From Hofstenia miamia (lineage: Eukaryota > Xenacoelomorpha > Acoela): a DNA stretch of 64,000 bases. The translations under genes and the position numbers were made by a program. The notes under the pieces are model-generated. The model made no database searches. It saw only the letters and a program-made list of their open reading frames with translations, and was not told the DNA's origin. Location: positions 1,075,636 through 1,139,635 of the forward strand of contig SCFE01000071.1 of the NCBI GenBank assembly GCA_004352715.1, written 5' to 3'. Of the stretch, positions 50,822-57,817 are shown piece by piece (position 1 is the stretch's first letter; every line of letters starts with the position of its first letter).

Positions 50822-52055
50822 TGCTTGAATACTAAGCTTCAATATGATTTTATGAAAAAACACTGAAAATTTTAATTGAAAGTACTTTCAGTACTTACTA
50901 CTTACTGTGCCTGCATCAGTCAAAAAAAAATATTTGGTGGTAAAAATATAAATTTACAAATCATTAATTAAATTAATAAAACTAAAATAAATGAAGAGTT
51001 TAATGAGATTTTGTATTTAAATTAGGTTTCTCTTCCATAATGTAAATTGATTCTGCGATTTTGGTGCATTTGTGTTTCATTAAAATATTAAAGTCAGATG
51101 TTGATGCTTTATGTATTTTTGAGTGCATATAAATTTCGGATTGTAAGTGTTCATATAAATGTTCTTTAATTCGTGTCTACAAATGCCTTTTGGTTTCACC
51201 AATGTAGAAGCTGTCACACTTCTGACAATTATGTTTGTAAACAATTGCTGAAACCAAAGGTTTTTGAATATGATCTTTGTTACGAATTAAATTTCATGTT
51301 TTTTCAGAATTTAAAATTGGTATAATTCTTGATTTCCTTAGTTTTCAACTTAAATTATATAAAGATTCCTTAAGACGTGATTCGTGCAATTTAAAAAAAA
51401 GGTATTTTCCAAAATATAGTATCTTTGTGTTCTTGTGAATTGTGTTCTAATGAAGAGGATGTCAGAGCTTCTTTTGATGTTTTTACAATAACTTTTCAGG
51501 ATATCCATTAGATCTTACATTTTCAAATATTTTGTCAAAAACCTTTGTAAGTAGATTGTAGTTAAATGATTGTAAAACAGCTCGTCTAAACAAGTTTTTC
51601 GGAAATTAATGATTATATTTATTATTACAGTATGATTGAATGGTATATACAATCCGGTGTTAGTAGGTTTTCTAAAAGCAGATATTTCAAATCCCAATGA
51701 AGTTTTCTTCAATGTTGCATCTAAAAAATTTATTGAATCTTCTTTTTCATATTTACAAGTAAATTTAATTTCACTTAGTTGCGAATTAATATAAGAAAGA
51801 AACATTGATGCATGATCTTCGTTTTCCATTAAACAAAAAATATCATTGACATAAAGTTTGAAATAAAATGGTGGTGTTCTTAATCTTAGAAAAGTCTTTT
51901 CGATTAAATCCATTGCGAAATTCGCAAACGTTGGACCTAATGGAGATCCCATCGCCATCCCATCATGTTGGTTATACACTTCATTTTCAAACAAAAAGTA
52001 AATGTTTGATGAAGCTAATAATAAAAGCTTTCGAAGTGTGTCATTAGTAAATGGA

Positions 52056-52089
<34 letters not shown>

Positions 52090-55000
52090 NTGTGCAATGA
52101 AATTCTATAGTTTGAAATACATAATGTATTCAATTTAGTGCATATTTTCATTGAAAATATTACTCAAAGATAAAAAATAATCCTGTTTTGTTGAAAAATT
52201 CGATACTATTTCACGCAATTGTCCATTATCAATATTACTACTTTGGGCTAAAACAATGAAATAAGTATATATATATATATATATATAAGAACTTATATTA
52301 TTATTTCATTAATTTTTATTAAATTAATCCTCATATTAAGATTTTCGCTATTGTACAAACAATTTGCCTGTTGATTTTCTAATCCCAGATCGAATAATTC
52401 GCTAGTTATAAGGTATCTGGAATAAGTTTAAAAGCATAGTTGCGCGTAGCAGTTTTCCTTTGCAGACCCATTCTCCTGCCTACTTGTGAACTACTTCGTC
52501 TATTATTGTATTTAACATAAACAACTTTTACTTGTTTAATTTTCCTATCTCCTCCTATAACTCACATATTTTTAAATATGTTATCTAAAATCACTATTTT
52601 TGATTTATGAACTTCATTGATGTAGATTATTTGTATGTTAGTTAAATAATTTCGGAAAATGCACTGAAAGCAGGTCATTTAATGAAATCAGGACATCTGT
52701 GGCATTGGGTCAGTTTAGCATAATTAAAATGTTGAAATTCTTTACTTTATTTACACCAGAATTTTGACTAACCAATAGATAAATAATAGCATTATTTACA
52801 ACATTAAAATGTTCCAGCAGGTGTCTTTTTACGAGAAATTAAATAGAATAAAACTAATTATTTTTTTGTTCTGATTATTGGGCAGAGATGGAATTGGATC
52901 GGATCACGGATCGGATTGGATCGGATCTACATTTTGAAAAAATTTCGGATCTGTTTCAGATCCAAAAATTTTTAAAAATTGTGTATAATGTACATTTTAT
53001 ACATTACGAAGATTTTTGCATTGAGTGCCACTTTAAATGAAATTTTTTCATACAACAGATCCCGCGTTATTCTTTCCTACAACTTATAAAATTGGTGATA
53101 AATGTTTCAAATCTAAAATTGCATGTTAGCCATTACATAAAGATAAAGTTATCAGGCAACCAAAAACATTTGTTTGTATAAACTTGCAAATGGAAAAGCA
53201 GAAGAAACACAGAGAAGCAAGTGGAATATCTTATTTGCTGCAAAAACCGCCAAAATTCAATGATACTAATATAATTTGGGATGCTCTTTAACCAAAAATT
53301 CTCATTTAAGATACGCTATAAGCAACTTGCTATGTCAAGATCAACTTAGTTTTCAGAAGTTTCGTAATTATTCTAATTACTAATACAAAAAAATTTTATA
53401 GGGCCATACCTTCGGCATAGCAATAATATTGTATTTATTTATATAATGTTATTTTTATATAATTTAAGGGGTAGCCATCTAAAATTCAAATAACATAAGT
53501 TATCCTGGTAATGTTAGGCATATATGATAAAGCAAGTTGTAAACTGTAGAAATTTGTTTTGAATAATTATTTTCCGTTCTGGTTGCCATGGTAACTACTA
53601 AATTACAGGATTTCCAATTTCAATGAAAAGTAAATTTCAAAATTTATATTTAAATCTCAAATTTAGATTGAAAAATGAATTTTTCTATCACCGATTTTAA
53701 TACACTCAACTACAATTTTTTAATGCTTTGCAATAAAATGTTGGATTTGTTTTTTAATTTGCCATTGTGCAATTCTTGTTTTCATCGCCCTAACTGCAAT
53801 TTTGAACTAAATTTTGTCTTGTTGTTTGAAACACCTTCAATTCAACACTTCATAGTAACATTGCACACTCGTGATTTTTGGATTTGGACATAATAAAATT
53901 AATAGGGCAGTGATGCCATAAGAAACTCAACTATTTAAACAATGTAAATATATTATGATTATAGTTGATGACAATTTTAGGAATTACATTATTACAAAGC
54001 TTACAAATAAGCAAAAAAAATGGATTTCTTATAGTCTCCGCAGAGCAATTATCAATTTCCACTCATAATCAAAGCAGAGCGATCTATTTCAAACATAGAT
54101 GGACAGTGGACGAAAATTGAGGCCCACGCCTTGCCGAAATCCGGTTGGGCCCATTTAAATCATGGTCATTTTCGGTCCATTTTATGGTCATTGACAAAAA
54201 TATTTCTTGAATTTTTGGTTTGCTTGACCAAAATTGACAGTATTAGATTGGAGCACTAGAAAAGCATTTGATGCTATTGTAATATTTCCGAATTTAACAT
54301 TGATTTTTCAACAGATTGCTGTAAATTATTCAGAGTTCACTACATTTGAGATGATTTCAATGATTTGCATGCACTATTGCGTAATAGGCCTATTTTTCTA
54401 ATACCTCGATCCAAGCCCGACCTTGTCCTCCGCGACGGGATATCGTTTATGCCCATTTTCGATCTCAAGACAGTATTGAAGCACTTAAAATTTTCTATTC
54501 GCATTGAAAAAAAACATAAATATATTTTAAGTCCATGTTTATTTGCTGTTAGAATACTTACTTAGATTCAGACCCGTTTCTGATCCAAAATTAAAATTCT
54601 ATTAAAAATTCAGATCGGATCGGATCCGGATCATGAAGCTTCTGATCTGGATCGGATCAGATCCTAAAATTTTGGATCCGATTCCATCTCTGTTATTGGG
54701 TTGGGTCAATATCCTAAATTTAGAAAAGCATCTTAATGCTTGTTTGCACATATTGAATCAAGTTCTAGAGCATCTTTTGCTTTCACATTCCACCACTATC
54801 TCCAATAGTCTTCTTTTTAGTCTCAATTTTATTCTGCGTATTCAGTTAAATAATTGTTTTAATTTTTTCCTTAGTCATCGCTAATTTTCAGTTCTTAACT
54901 CCTGTGTTGTGATCACGAAATCCTCAGTTCCACCAATCAGCTCAGCTTTCTCATGCCAAAGTTTGATTTCTTCATTATCAACTTTTTATTATTTTCAGAT

Positions 55001-57039
55001 GGTTCAAATGCATTTCGTTCCTATTTTTATCTTCTTTTCTTTGCAGTAGAACACACTTATACTATTTTTTCTTAAAGCTCTCAGGTTATCACTTTTAGCA
55101 TTGACTGATCTCAATTTCATTTTTCACTTTTTACCTTAGAACTCTTATATTTTTACAGTCTCAGGTCTCAACACGCTCTTTTATTAACATCTTTTTAAGG
55201 TTAAGGGCCTTTTTTTCTGTTTCTTTACTTGTCTAATTATTTCAACTCATTATATTCCATCTCACTACACTACAGTTATATAGAGTTTGATGGTGTCCAA
55301 AAGACTCTTCTATATTATAAAATTTGCAACCAGTTTATCCATTTTGCCCAAGTTAACTTATATTCTATTGACAATTTCAATCTACAGTTTTGACTTTTTA
55401 CTAGCCTCGTCCCGGTCCTAATGATATTTCAACAGCATCTTTTTTAAAAAGCATACATCTTTTGGTAATCCATGTACTAGAGAATGCTCACTAAATTGCG
55501 CTTATTCCTGTCGTTGACAGGATCGATTATTATTTGTTTATACTATTGACTTTAAAGAAGACTTAGGCTAGTAACACGTATCACCCTTTGGAAGAAAATA
55601 AATCATTAGGCCGCGTAAAAGTGAATAAAGTTAAAATGTTTTTTCAGTCATAAGTTGCAGGAATTGATTAGATATGAAAAATGTGAATTTTATAAGGTCA
55701 AAATAAGTTTACAATCTAATGCATAATTAGAAATTACTCCATTTTTTGTGAAAATAATTTTTATTATTTAATATCAAATCAAACTATATGTTCTAATGAC
55801 ATTGTTGAGTGAAGTTTTTTATAACTCCGAAAAGTTTTAGCAAATAATCATCGTTTTTCATTTGCTAACCATTATATTTTTATATGTTACTAGTATATAT
55901 AACACGTTTTCAGCAATACATCTGATTTTTGAAGGCAATGCAGTTACGAGTACAATTGATAGACATTTATTCAACCCTGAAGTTTTCGTATTTTTATGTT
56001 CATAAGAGCAAATAAAAAATATATATTTAAAGCAAGTTTATTTTTCAATAATCGAATTTAATCGATAATCGAATTTTCAATGCTAAATTAATCGAAATCG
56101 AATCGATATTAAAAGGCCTGCATCGCCAAGTAGTATGCTTGTGTATTCCCACTGTAAAATTTTTCACATAAGTTGCAGGGTACAATAATAAATTTTCCCA
56201 CATCACTCACTACTACTAAACTGCATTTTAAAGAGTGTGAAAAAATCTGCCATATATTTTCTTGTGACTACGCACACTGCAGGTAAGTTTGTAAGTTTGC
56301 TATTGATGACTATTCTATAACCGGGTGATCTATTAGTCTTTAAATTGCCTTTGGCTTTATACTTTTCTATATAGCCATAGAACATATCATGTTACTGTTA
56401 ATTAATGAGAAAAATGTCCTGTAATTTCCTCTTTTTTAAATATGAAAACACCAAATATTTGCTAGAAATAAATGCTATTAAATATTGTATTGATACTTTT
56501 AAGTAGTAAGCACTCCAGTTTGTGTGTTAAATGTCGCTACGTGGTTTGAAAATCATTATAGGCATTTAAAGTTAATTATCATTCAAATTATTAGTAATAG
56601 TAGTATTTATGTTAACAGAGTTGCAAACGAGTAAAAAATGACACTAGGCGACCTAAGCCCGACCCGATCCAACTTAGCGTGTATAGTATTATTAGCATTC
56701 AATATTAACTTTAACACATTTGACCCAACCCGTGCTGGCCTGACCCATTGCATTTAGCTCAAAAATGTCACCCAAACTGTCCCGGCTAAGAATCGAACCG
56801 ATCTGCTTTCAACTCTTATGCAAACACTCTTTGATAATCATTATTTTATACACATTCTAATAAAATTGCATTTCTAATTTATATTTAGCACCGCTGATGA
56901 AAACAACGAAAAACTGAAAACACCTGAAAAGCAGCCAGTCAAGCAATGTAGCCTTGAAGTTCCTGAAAGAAATGGTGTTGAAAACTCCGCATTTCAAAGT
57001 GACAATACAATGCCACCTGTAGAGGTTACACATTTCTGA
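21838..57039 (+). CDS. Amt: ammonium transporter (Amt/Mep family), nine exons seen, 5' end missing
   Basis: Span of a split gene whose nine exons join in phase to 450 residues and a TGA stop. The product is a multi-pass plasma-membrane channel or transporter that conducts ammonium as NH3 or NH4+. Numbering the visible protein from 1: the TM3 segment with FFFQSSFA is at 26-33; the HWIW segment at 69-72; the family signature DYAGSGAVHLVGG at 86-98 with the first pore histidine H94; GFNCGSS at 143-149; and DDPVGAVSVHAGGG with the second pore histidine H246. Both twin histidines and the aspartate D86 are present, so the pore looks functional. The C-terminal tail follows LIHGGG (269) and GADLCEH (319). 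Animal Amt proteins are about 480-560 residues, so roughly 60-100 N-terminal residues (TM1 and most of TM2) are not found. It is an Amt protein and not an Rh glycoprotein, judging from these motifs. Confidence 0.95.
22035..23524. other. Amt intron, 1490 nt
   Basis: No gene inside. There is a (TA)n tract at about 22966-22983. The right part (23330-23390) has repeated CACTTATTT words and ends in a GTCCGCCCCTG word like a hAT terminus, but no left partner was found. Confidence 0.6.
23525..23741 (+). CDS. Amt: Amt exon (visible exon 2), family signature
   Basis: Acceptor TATTTTACAG at 23524, donor GTAAGA at 23742. The split codons at both ends restore V66 and W138. It encodes PAHWIWHSKGFL, the signature DYAGSGAVHLVGG with pore histidine H94, and LLGPRIGRFDKG, which is typical of animal and plant Amt proteins. 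Confidence 0.96.
23742..26321. other. Amt intron, 2580 nt
   Basis: No gene inside. Positions about 24716-24855 are a copy of a dispersed repeat also present near 57624-57776. Confidence 0.6.
24716..24855 (+). repeat. dispersed repeat, copy A
   Basis: It shares with 57624-57776 the ordered words TTCTTAGCAAGCC (TTTTTAGCAAGCC in the other copy), TAGATATT and a CTGAGA/TTGAGA-type block before an AT-rich stretch. It ends near GGCGCTAA, while the other copy ends near AGCGCCAG. Probably a MITE-like family. Confidence 0.5.
26322..26393 (+). CDS. Amt: Amt exon (visible exon 3)
   Basis: Acceptor GATGATTTAG at 26321, donor GTATGT at 26394, 72 nt. It encodes WGWLGFNCGSSYGVAEGKWK, the conserved TM6 segment. 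S148 lies where the bacterial AmtB vestibule serine is found. Confidence 0.95.
26394..27253. other. Amt intron, 860 nt
   Basis: No gene or repeat with recognisable ends. Confidence 0.7.
27254..27313 (+). CDS. Amt: Amt exon (visible exon 4)
   Basis: Acceptor AAAAATTTAG at 27253, donor GTAAGG at 27314, only 60 nt. It encodes SAVTTINASVAGGAVSFIM, matching the family's AVTTINAS block. Confidence 0.93.
27371..27432 (+). CDS. Amt: Amt exon (visible exon 5)
   Basis: It follows a 57-nt intron and encodes RKYDITYIINGILGALVAIT, the conserved K(Y/F)D..xxINGxLGxLV block, with donor GTGAAT at 27433. The acceptor is either TTAAGAG at 27370 or GAGAAG at 27373. Both keep frame and differ by one arginine, a NAGNAG-type ambiguity. 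Confidence 0.88.
27615..27809 (+). CDS. Amt: Amt exon (visible exon 6), second pore histidine
   Basis: Acceptor ACTTGTGTAG at 27614, donor GTAAAA at 27810. It encodes MCATVTPLEAIAIGG, then LKIDDPVGAVSVHAGGG with pore histidine H246, then GLWSLIAVGIF. The DDPVGAVxVH segment is diagnostic for the family. Confidence 0.96.
28633..29490 (-). pseudogene. Tc1-like transposase, broken
   Basis: The N-terminal part at 28870-29490 has a paired-type helix-turn-helix region with a GRPRK motif (GSGRPRK) between the two DNA-binding halves. It then has ITKEHQEKRLNF and the first catalytic aspartate in WITDECVF. The frame shifts near KFEQKI, before the expected VMVWG block. The C-terminal part (28633-28854) has FMPYADALYDGW upstream and WQILKNDVEKK downstream. 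The segment between them, which should hold the second aspartate (QQDGA) and the third acidic residue (SPIEN), is absent at the N at 28816. It is related to the element at 36346-37629 (shared FMPYA and TDEC blocks). Confidence 0.85.
28816..28816. other. single-N join inside a transposase
   Basis: One N at the point where about 35-45 transposase codons, including two catalytic positions, are missing. Confidence 0.9.
29679..32369. other. intronic, no gene seen
   Basis: AT-rich with no recognisable element. A 76-codon frame at 31459-31689 has no recognisable motif and is probably chance. Confidence 0.4.
32370..32665 (-). mobile_element. LINE 3' end, decayed
   Basis: On the minus strand the block NAKSINIFKRLLKENLL (near 32600-32650) resembles the last conserved block of Jockey/CR1-type ORF2. 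It is similar to the fragment near 3295 (FKKLLKENLL). A TATATATTGTA-rich 3' region follows toward 32370. Confidence 0.4.
32666..35809. other. intronic, no gene seen
   Basis: No coding signal. Positions about 33707-33790 are a GC-rich island starting AAGCATGAGGCC, similar to the island at 39168-39260. Confidence 0.4.
35810..36125 (-). mobile_element. LINE reverse-transcriptase fragment
   Basis: On the minus strand QLTKDFQYLIEYF is followed after a frameshift by ELEINAYKTQFIIFTPKQ. This matches the post-catalytic block of non-LTR reverse transcriptases (an amphipathic L..W/YF.. helix, then N..KT..IIF). It is short and broken, and no catalytic YADD motif is visible. Confidence 0.5.
36346..37629 (+). 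mobile_element. Tc1-like transposon (DD34E), near full length
   Basis: The ends are TCTAGCGACAAAAAAAATGG on the left and, read inward, CCTAGCGACAAAAAAATGGC on the right. Both are flanked by TA (36344-36345 and 37630-37631), the Tc1/mariner target duplication. At 1284 bp it has the normal size for a Tc1 element. Its single gene is broken by a few frameshifts. Confidence 0.92.
36566..37504 (+). pseudogene. Tc1-like transposase, frameshifted, C-terminal half intact
   Basis: The N-terminal DNA-binding part is split over frames (LVKLAIALPEYSARDIKKQL at about 36731-36790, with SERTIQRRFKSAGLTKKK after it). The first catalytic aspartate is in FITDECLFDLHKN near 36955-36995 in a shifted frame, followed by a stop. 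The second half (37052-37504) is open. It has the VMVWG-like region shifted, then LLQQDGARAHTS with the second aspartate, and NPELSPIENLW with the glutamate. Thirty-four residues separate them, so this is a DD34E enzyme. The intact C-terminus and clean ends imply a fairly recent insertion. Confidence 0.9.
37632..39657. other. intronic, no gene seen
   Basis: AT-rich. Positions 39168-39260 form a GC-richer island (GGCATGAGGCCC and three more GGCCCTA words), probably a worn MITE end related to 33707-33790. Confidence 0.4.
39658..39688. repeat. (TA)n at gap edge
   Basis: TA run that ends at the 250-N gap. Confidence 0.9.
39689..39938. other. sequence gap, 250 N
   Basis: Unknown bases between a (TA)n tract and a short hairpin-bearing sequence. 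Confidence 0.99.
39939..40710 (-). mobile_element. Penelope-like element, 3' part
   Basis: On the minus strand, from about 40700 downward, translation gives the end of a Penelope-type reverse transcriptase (NGYPHRLIKRHV, then KKSRIIPILTS) and a GIY-YIG endonuclease. A (TA)n tract at 39995-40021 and a short hairpin sequence (39939-39980) lie on its 3' side. The RT core is missing on the 5' side near 40710, again in a TATA-rich patch. It is related to the copy at 50821-52059. Confidence 0.8.
40188..40406 (-). pseudogene. Penelope-like GIY-YIG endonuclease fragment
   Basis: The 72-codon frame begins MVYKYTCEDCQQSYIGETRR. The VYKYTC..C..SYIGET block is the GIY-YIG nuclease core as it appears in Penelope-like elements, including the CxxC pair. 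ATKIQEHLSDHL follows. These nucleases nick target DNA for reverse-transcriptase priming. The fragment lacks the upstream RT in frame and is not a complete gene. Confidence 0.82.
40711..42028. other. intronic, no gene seen
   Basis: Contains C-rich islands at about 41140-41245 (ACCCAACCCACACCCGC) and a GGCCTAAGCCC word near 41760, both resembling worn MITE termini, and (TA)n at 41961-41982. Confidence 0.4.
42029..42634 (+). mobile_element. mariner-like deletion derivative with about 40-bp TIRs
   Basis: The left end (CATTGGTATTATCATATTTC, then TACAGTAAATG) matches the right end read inward (CATGGGAATTATAATATTTT, then TACAGTAAATG). Between them lies a decayed transposase tail. At about 606 bp, most of the gene has been lost. 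The target duplication is not clear. Confidence 0.7.
42290..42620 (+). pseudogene. mariner-like transposase tail
   Basis: Shifting frames give QNDGV (from QQDGA), then FTPRSLDFYMLDYYFWG (from the family's PPRSPDLTPxDFFLWG block), then an ALREKIKTEIQSI-like helix. This is the region around the second and third catalytic acidic residues of Tc1/mariner-superfamily enzymes of the PPRSPDL type. It has many stops. Confidence 0.65.
42635..44485. other. intronic with orphan transposon ends
   Basis: No gene. Positions about 42695-42745 and 43320-43416 are GC-rich ends resembling DNA-transposon termini. About 43140-43215 is another GC-rich island. Confidence 0.4.
43320..43416 (-). mobile_element. orphan DNA-transposon terminus
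   Basis: Read on the minus strand it begins CAGTGGCGTACAGACGGGG and continues with G/C-rich hairpin words (GGGGGCATTGCCCCC). A CAGTGGCGTA start is common among hAT-like elements. No matching left end was found in the window, so it is a fragment. Confidence 0.4.
44486..44775. mobile_element. foldback MITE
   Basis: About 44500-44590 and 44618-44713 are inverted copies. The shared words are GATTGGTTA, AGTGATCTGTCACATTTGAA and GATAATTAGCGAT. The outer ends resemble each other (CTTAGGGCTAGGGTTAGA on the left; inward CTAAGGCTGCGGTTAGAC on the right). It is more GC-rich than its surroundings and has no coding frame. The target duplication was not resolved. Confidence 0.65.
44776..46189. other. intronic, no gene seen
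   Basis: AT-rich with (TA)n at 45055-45079. Confidence 0.45.
46209..47816 (+). mobile_element. Tc1-like transposon with IR/DR ends
   Basis: The left end reads CAGTACTGGAAA followed by TTCGGCCACC; the right end read inward is CAGTACTGGAAA followed by a worn CGACCACC. TA follows the right end (47817-47818). The left flank is TG inside a (TA)n tract, so one TA has mutated. An inner copy of the terminal motif occurs on the left (about 46408-46434, TTCTTGGAAAAATATATTCG) and on the right (about 47600-47627). This gives the inverted-repeat/direct-repeat layout known from Tc1-type elements, where each end has two transposase-binding sites. The gene within is decayed. Confidence 0.88.
46530..47480 (+). 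pseudogene. Tc1-like transposase, decayed
   Basis: It starts with an N-terminal helix-turn-helix region (LEGMSQRNIARLVERLRST at about 46580-46640). Then, in shifted frames, come TARTV, APRNTFLTSKQRLRWVRWAN, NVIFSDELRFEL with the first aspartate, and a QQDGAPCHTSKK-like block near 47218-47250 with the second aspartate. After that LANWPGQSP leads toward the third catalytic residue. Many frameshifts and stops make it non-functional. Confidence 0.85.
47817..48681. other. intronic, no gene seen, ends at a gap
   Basis: 48000-48330 is less AT-rich but no family is recognised. (TA)n lies at 48459-48486. 48487-48530 holds a hairpin-bearing sequence also seen near 39939. Confidence 0.4.
48487..48530 (+). 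repeat. short hairpin repeat beside (TA)n, copy 1
   Basis: CGTAGTATCGCTAGGT is followed by a TGCAC-GAAA-GTGCA hairpin and TCAATGAT. The reverse complement of 39939-39980 has TGTAGCATCGGTATAG, then TGCAC-GGAC-GTGCA without full loop identity, then TTAACAAT. Both copies lie between (TA)n runs, and both are near sequence gaps. Confidence 0.55.
48682..48892. other. sequence gap, 211 N
   Basis: Unknown bases bordered on both sides by (TA)n. Confidence 0.99.
48893..50019. other. intronic, no gene seen
   Basis: (TA)n at 48894-48924. Small repeats near 49640-49760 (TTTCCAT words) and 49879-49930 (TAACATTAATAT words). Confidence 0.45.
50020..50202 (+). CDS. Amt: Amt exon (visible exon 7)
   Basis: Acceptor AAAAATTTAG at 50019, donor GTAAAC at 50203. 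It encodes GLIHGGGFKLLIAQIVY, a long hydrophobic last TM segment, and the ISIRAEITTEIFGADLCEH block that begins the cytoplasmic tail. Its phase fits exon 6 across the 22-kb intron, which shows the two belong to one gene. Confidence 0.94.
50203..50242. other. 40-nt Amt intron
   Basis: It begins GTAAAC and ends CGTTTAG. Removing it joins VN-G-TYDE in frame. Reading through would continue GKQLYN and hit a stop at 50250-50252. Confidence 0.8.
50243..50459 (+). CDS. Amt: Amt exon (visible exon 8), cytoplasmic tail
   Basis: Acceptor ATCGTTTAG at 50242, donor GTAACT at 50460. It encodes a hydrophilic tail rich in charged residues (SISDVQKLNAKLLQISNL, then GKRKPRNERISS). It is less conserved than the channel part; assignment rests on phase and position. 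Confidence 0.82.
50821..52059 (-). mobile_element. Penelope-like element fragment bounded by (TA)n
   Basis: On the minus strand it runs from a reverse-transcriptase fragment at the right edge to a GIY-YIG endonuclease toward 51010. Both outer edges are (TA)n tracts (50794-50820 and 52059-52089). The RT begins abruptly in the right tract, so the element is 5'-truncated there. It is related to the fragment at 39939-40710 (both have NGYP, RIIPIL and CxxC-SFYIGE/SYIGE blocks). Confidence 0.85.
51010..52060 (-). pseudogene. Penelope-like reverse transcriptase plus GIY-YIG, broken
   Basis: The RT part (51515-52060) contains GMAMGSPLGPTFANFAMD, the fingers/palm B-motif, and KLYVNDIFCLMEN where active enzymes have YVDD. 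One catalytic aspartate is thus replaced by asparagine. SINFLDATLKK and ISAFRKPTNTGLYIPF follow, both typical of Penelope RTs. After stops, the endonuclease part (about 51010-51250) reads VYKHNCQKCDSFYIGETKRH and then a premature TAG near 51178. The element cannot be autonomous. Confidence 0.88.
52090..52090. other. single-N join after (TA)n
   Basis: One N directly after the (TA)n tract that borders the Penelope-like fragment. Confidence 0.9.
52883..54692. mobile_element. non-autonomous hAT-like element with 8-bp TSD and GGATC subterminal repeats
   Basis: The left end is CAGAGATGGAATTGGATC and the right end read inward is CAGAGATGGAATCGGATC. The flanks at 52875-52882 and 54693-54700 are identical (TTATTGGG). 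Both subterminal regions (52895-52960 and 54600-54680) are crowded with GGATCGGATC and CAGATC words. At 1810 bp it holds no frame resembling a transposase. A GC-rich island at about 54105-54200 and 54400-54450 may be a second, nested repeat. Confidence 0.9.
56889..57039 (+). CDS. Amt: Amt last exon (visible exon 9)
   Basis: Acceptor TTATATTTAG at 56888. It enters with one base to complete glycine 401, runs 49 codons and ends in TGA at 57037-57039. It encodes a polar C-terminal tail (TADENNEKLKTPEKQPVKQ and further), without hydrophobic segments. Assignment rests on phase, acceptor and a following poly(A) signal. Confidence 0.72.
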
Positions 57040-57201
57040 TCAAAAGCAAATCACCATTGTCCACAACATATCAACGAAAAACACAAGTTAAACAAATTTA
57101 TTTTCACATTTTACGAAGTTAAATAGAAGTTTTGTTCAATACATAATTTGAATAACTTTGAAATATTTGTATATAATTTATATACATTTATACACTTTTA
57201 A

Positions 57202-57207
57202 AATAAA
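57202..57207 (+). promoter_or_regulatory. poly(A) signal of Amt
   Basis: AATAAA, 163 nt after the TGA stop. Confidence 0.45.
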
Positions 57208-57524
57208 TTAAGTCAATTGTCTATGTTAATAAATTAAAATACAGAGATGTTCGGCCTTCAAAAACGTAATCGCCATTCATTTAATTTAATTTTATCAGTT
57301 TAATCATAATTATTCCAATAAATTGAGAGAAATTATCAAAAAGCTTGAAAGTAAATAGTCTATTCTGTGCAAAAAGTATTGTATTTTTCAAAATTTATTG
57401 AAACTAGCATGCAGAAAAATGTCATGGTCATTTAATAAAAAATATGTTGACCAAAATTACAAATATTACTATGTTAATAATTATTTCCAATGTTTTCAGT
57501 ACCTATTTTTACAAATGAAAAGCT

Positions 57525-57548
57525 TATATATATATATATATATATATA
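57525..57548. repeat. (TA)n microsatellite
   Basis: TA run beside a GGCGCTAAC word that may be a repeat end. Confidence 0.9.
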
Positions 57549-57623
57549 CGCTTAAAAAGGGCGCTAACTATTACTTAGTGCCATTTTCAAATTTTCGTTC
57601 GTTAGCGCCAGTCGCCAATTGGT

Positions 57624-57776
57624 ATGAATAAAGAAATTTTTAGCAAGCCAACATTTTTTGTGTTTAGATATTACAGATATTGCAAAACTAAAAAATTTTA
57701 ACTAAATCTGAGAGAAAAAATTTTATGTAGGCTACGTTTAAAATTGGTGATAAATACACATTGTATTCAGCGCCAG
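57624..57776 (+). repeat. dispersed repeat, copy B
   Basis: Related to 24716-24855 (shared TTAGCAAGCC, TAGATATT and CTGAGAGAAAAAATTTTAT-like blocks). It ends AGCGCCAG directly before a (TA)n(GA)n tract. Confidence 0.5.
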
Positions 57777-57815
<39 letters not shown>

Positions 57816-57817
57816 AA
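57777..57817. repeat. (TA)n(GA)n compound microsatellite
   Basis: TA run passing into a GA run. Confidence 0.9.

Larger units (their letters stand above)
50460..56888. other. Amt intron, 6429 nt
   Basis: It contains a Penelope-like fragment (50821-52059) and a non-autonomous hAT element (52883-54692), plus (TA)n runs at 50794-50820, 52059-52089 and 52266-52287. About 56045-56110 is a patch of ATCGAAT/TAATCGA words. No host gene. Confidence 0.75.

Noticed and set aside
56760-56800. tRNA-like T-arm on the minus strand (GGTTCGATTC followed by a GC-rich end)
   Set aside because: No matching acceptor stem, D-arm or anticodon arm could be placed upstream. It lies in a C-rich MITE-like patch.
56893-56920. 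Hammerhead-ribozyme-like words CTGATGA and CGAAA
   Set aside because: They lie inside an Amt coding exon, with no stem II between them and no cleavage-site stem. I also looked for a hammerhead near the Penelope-like copies and found none.
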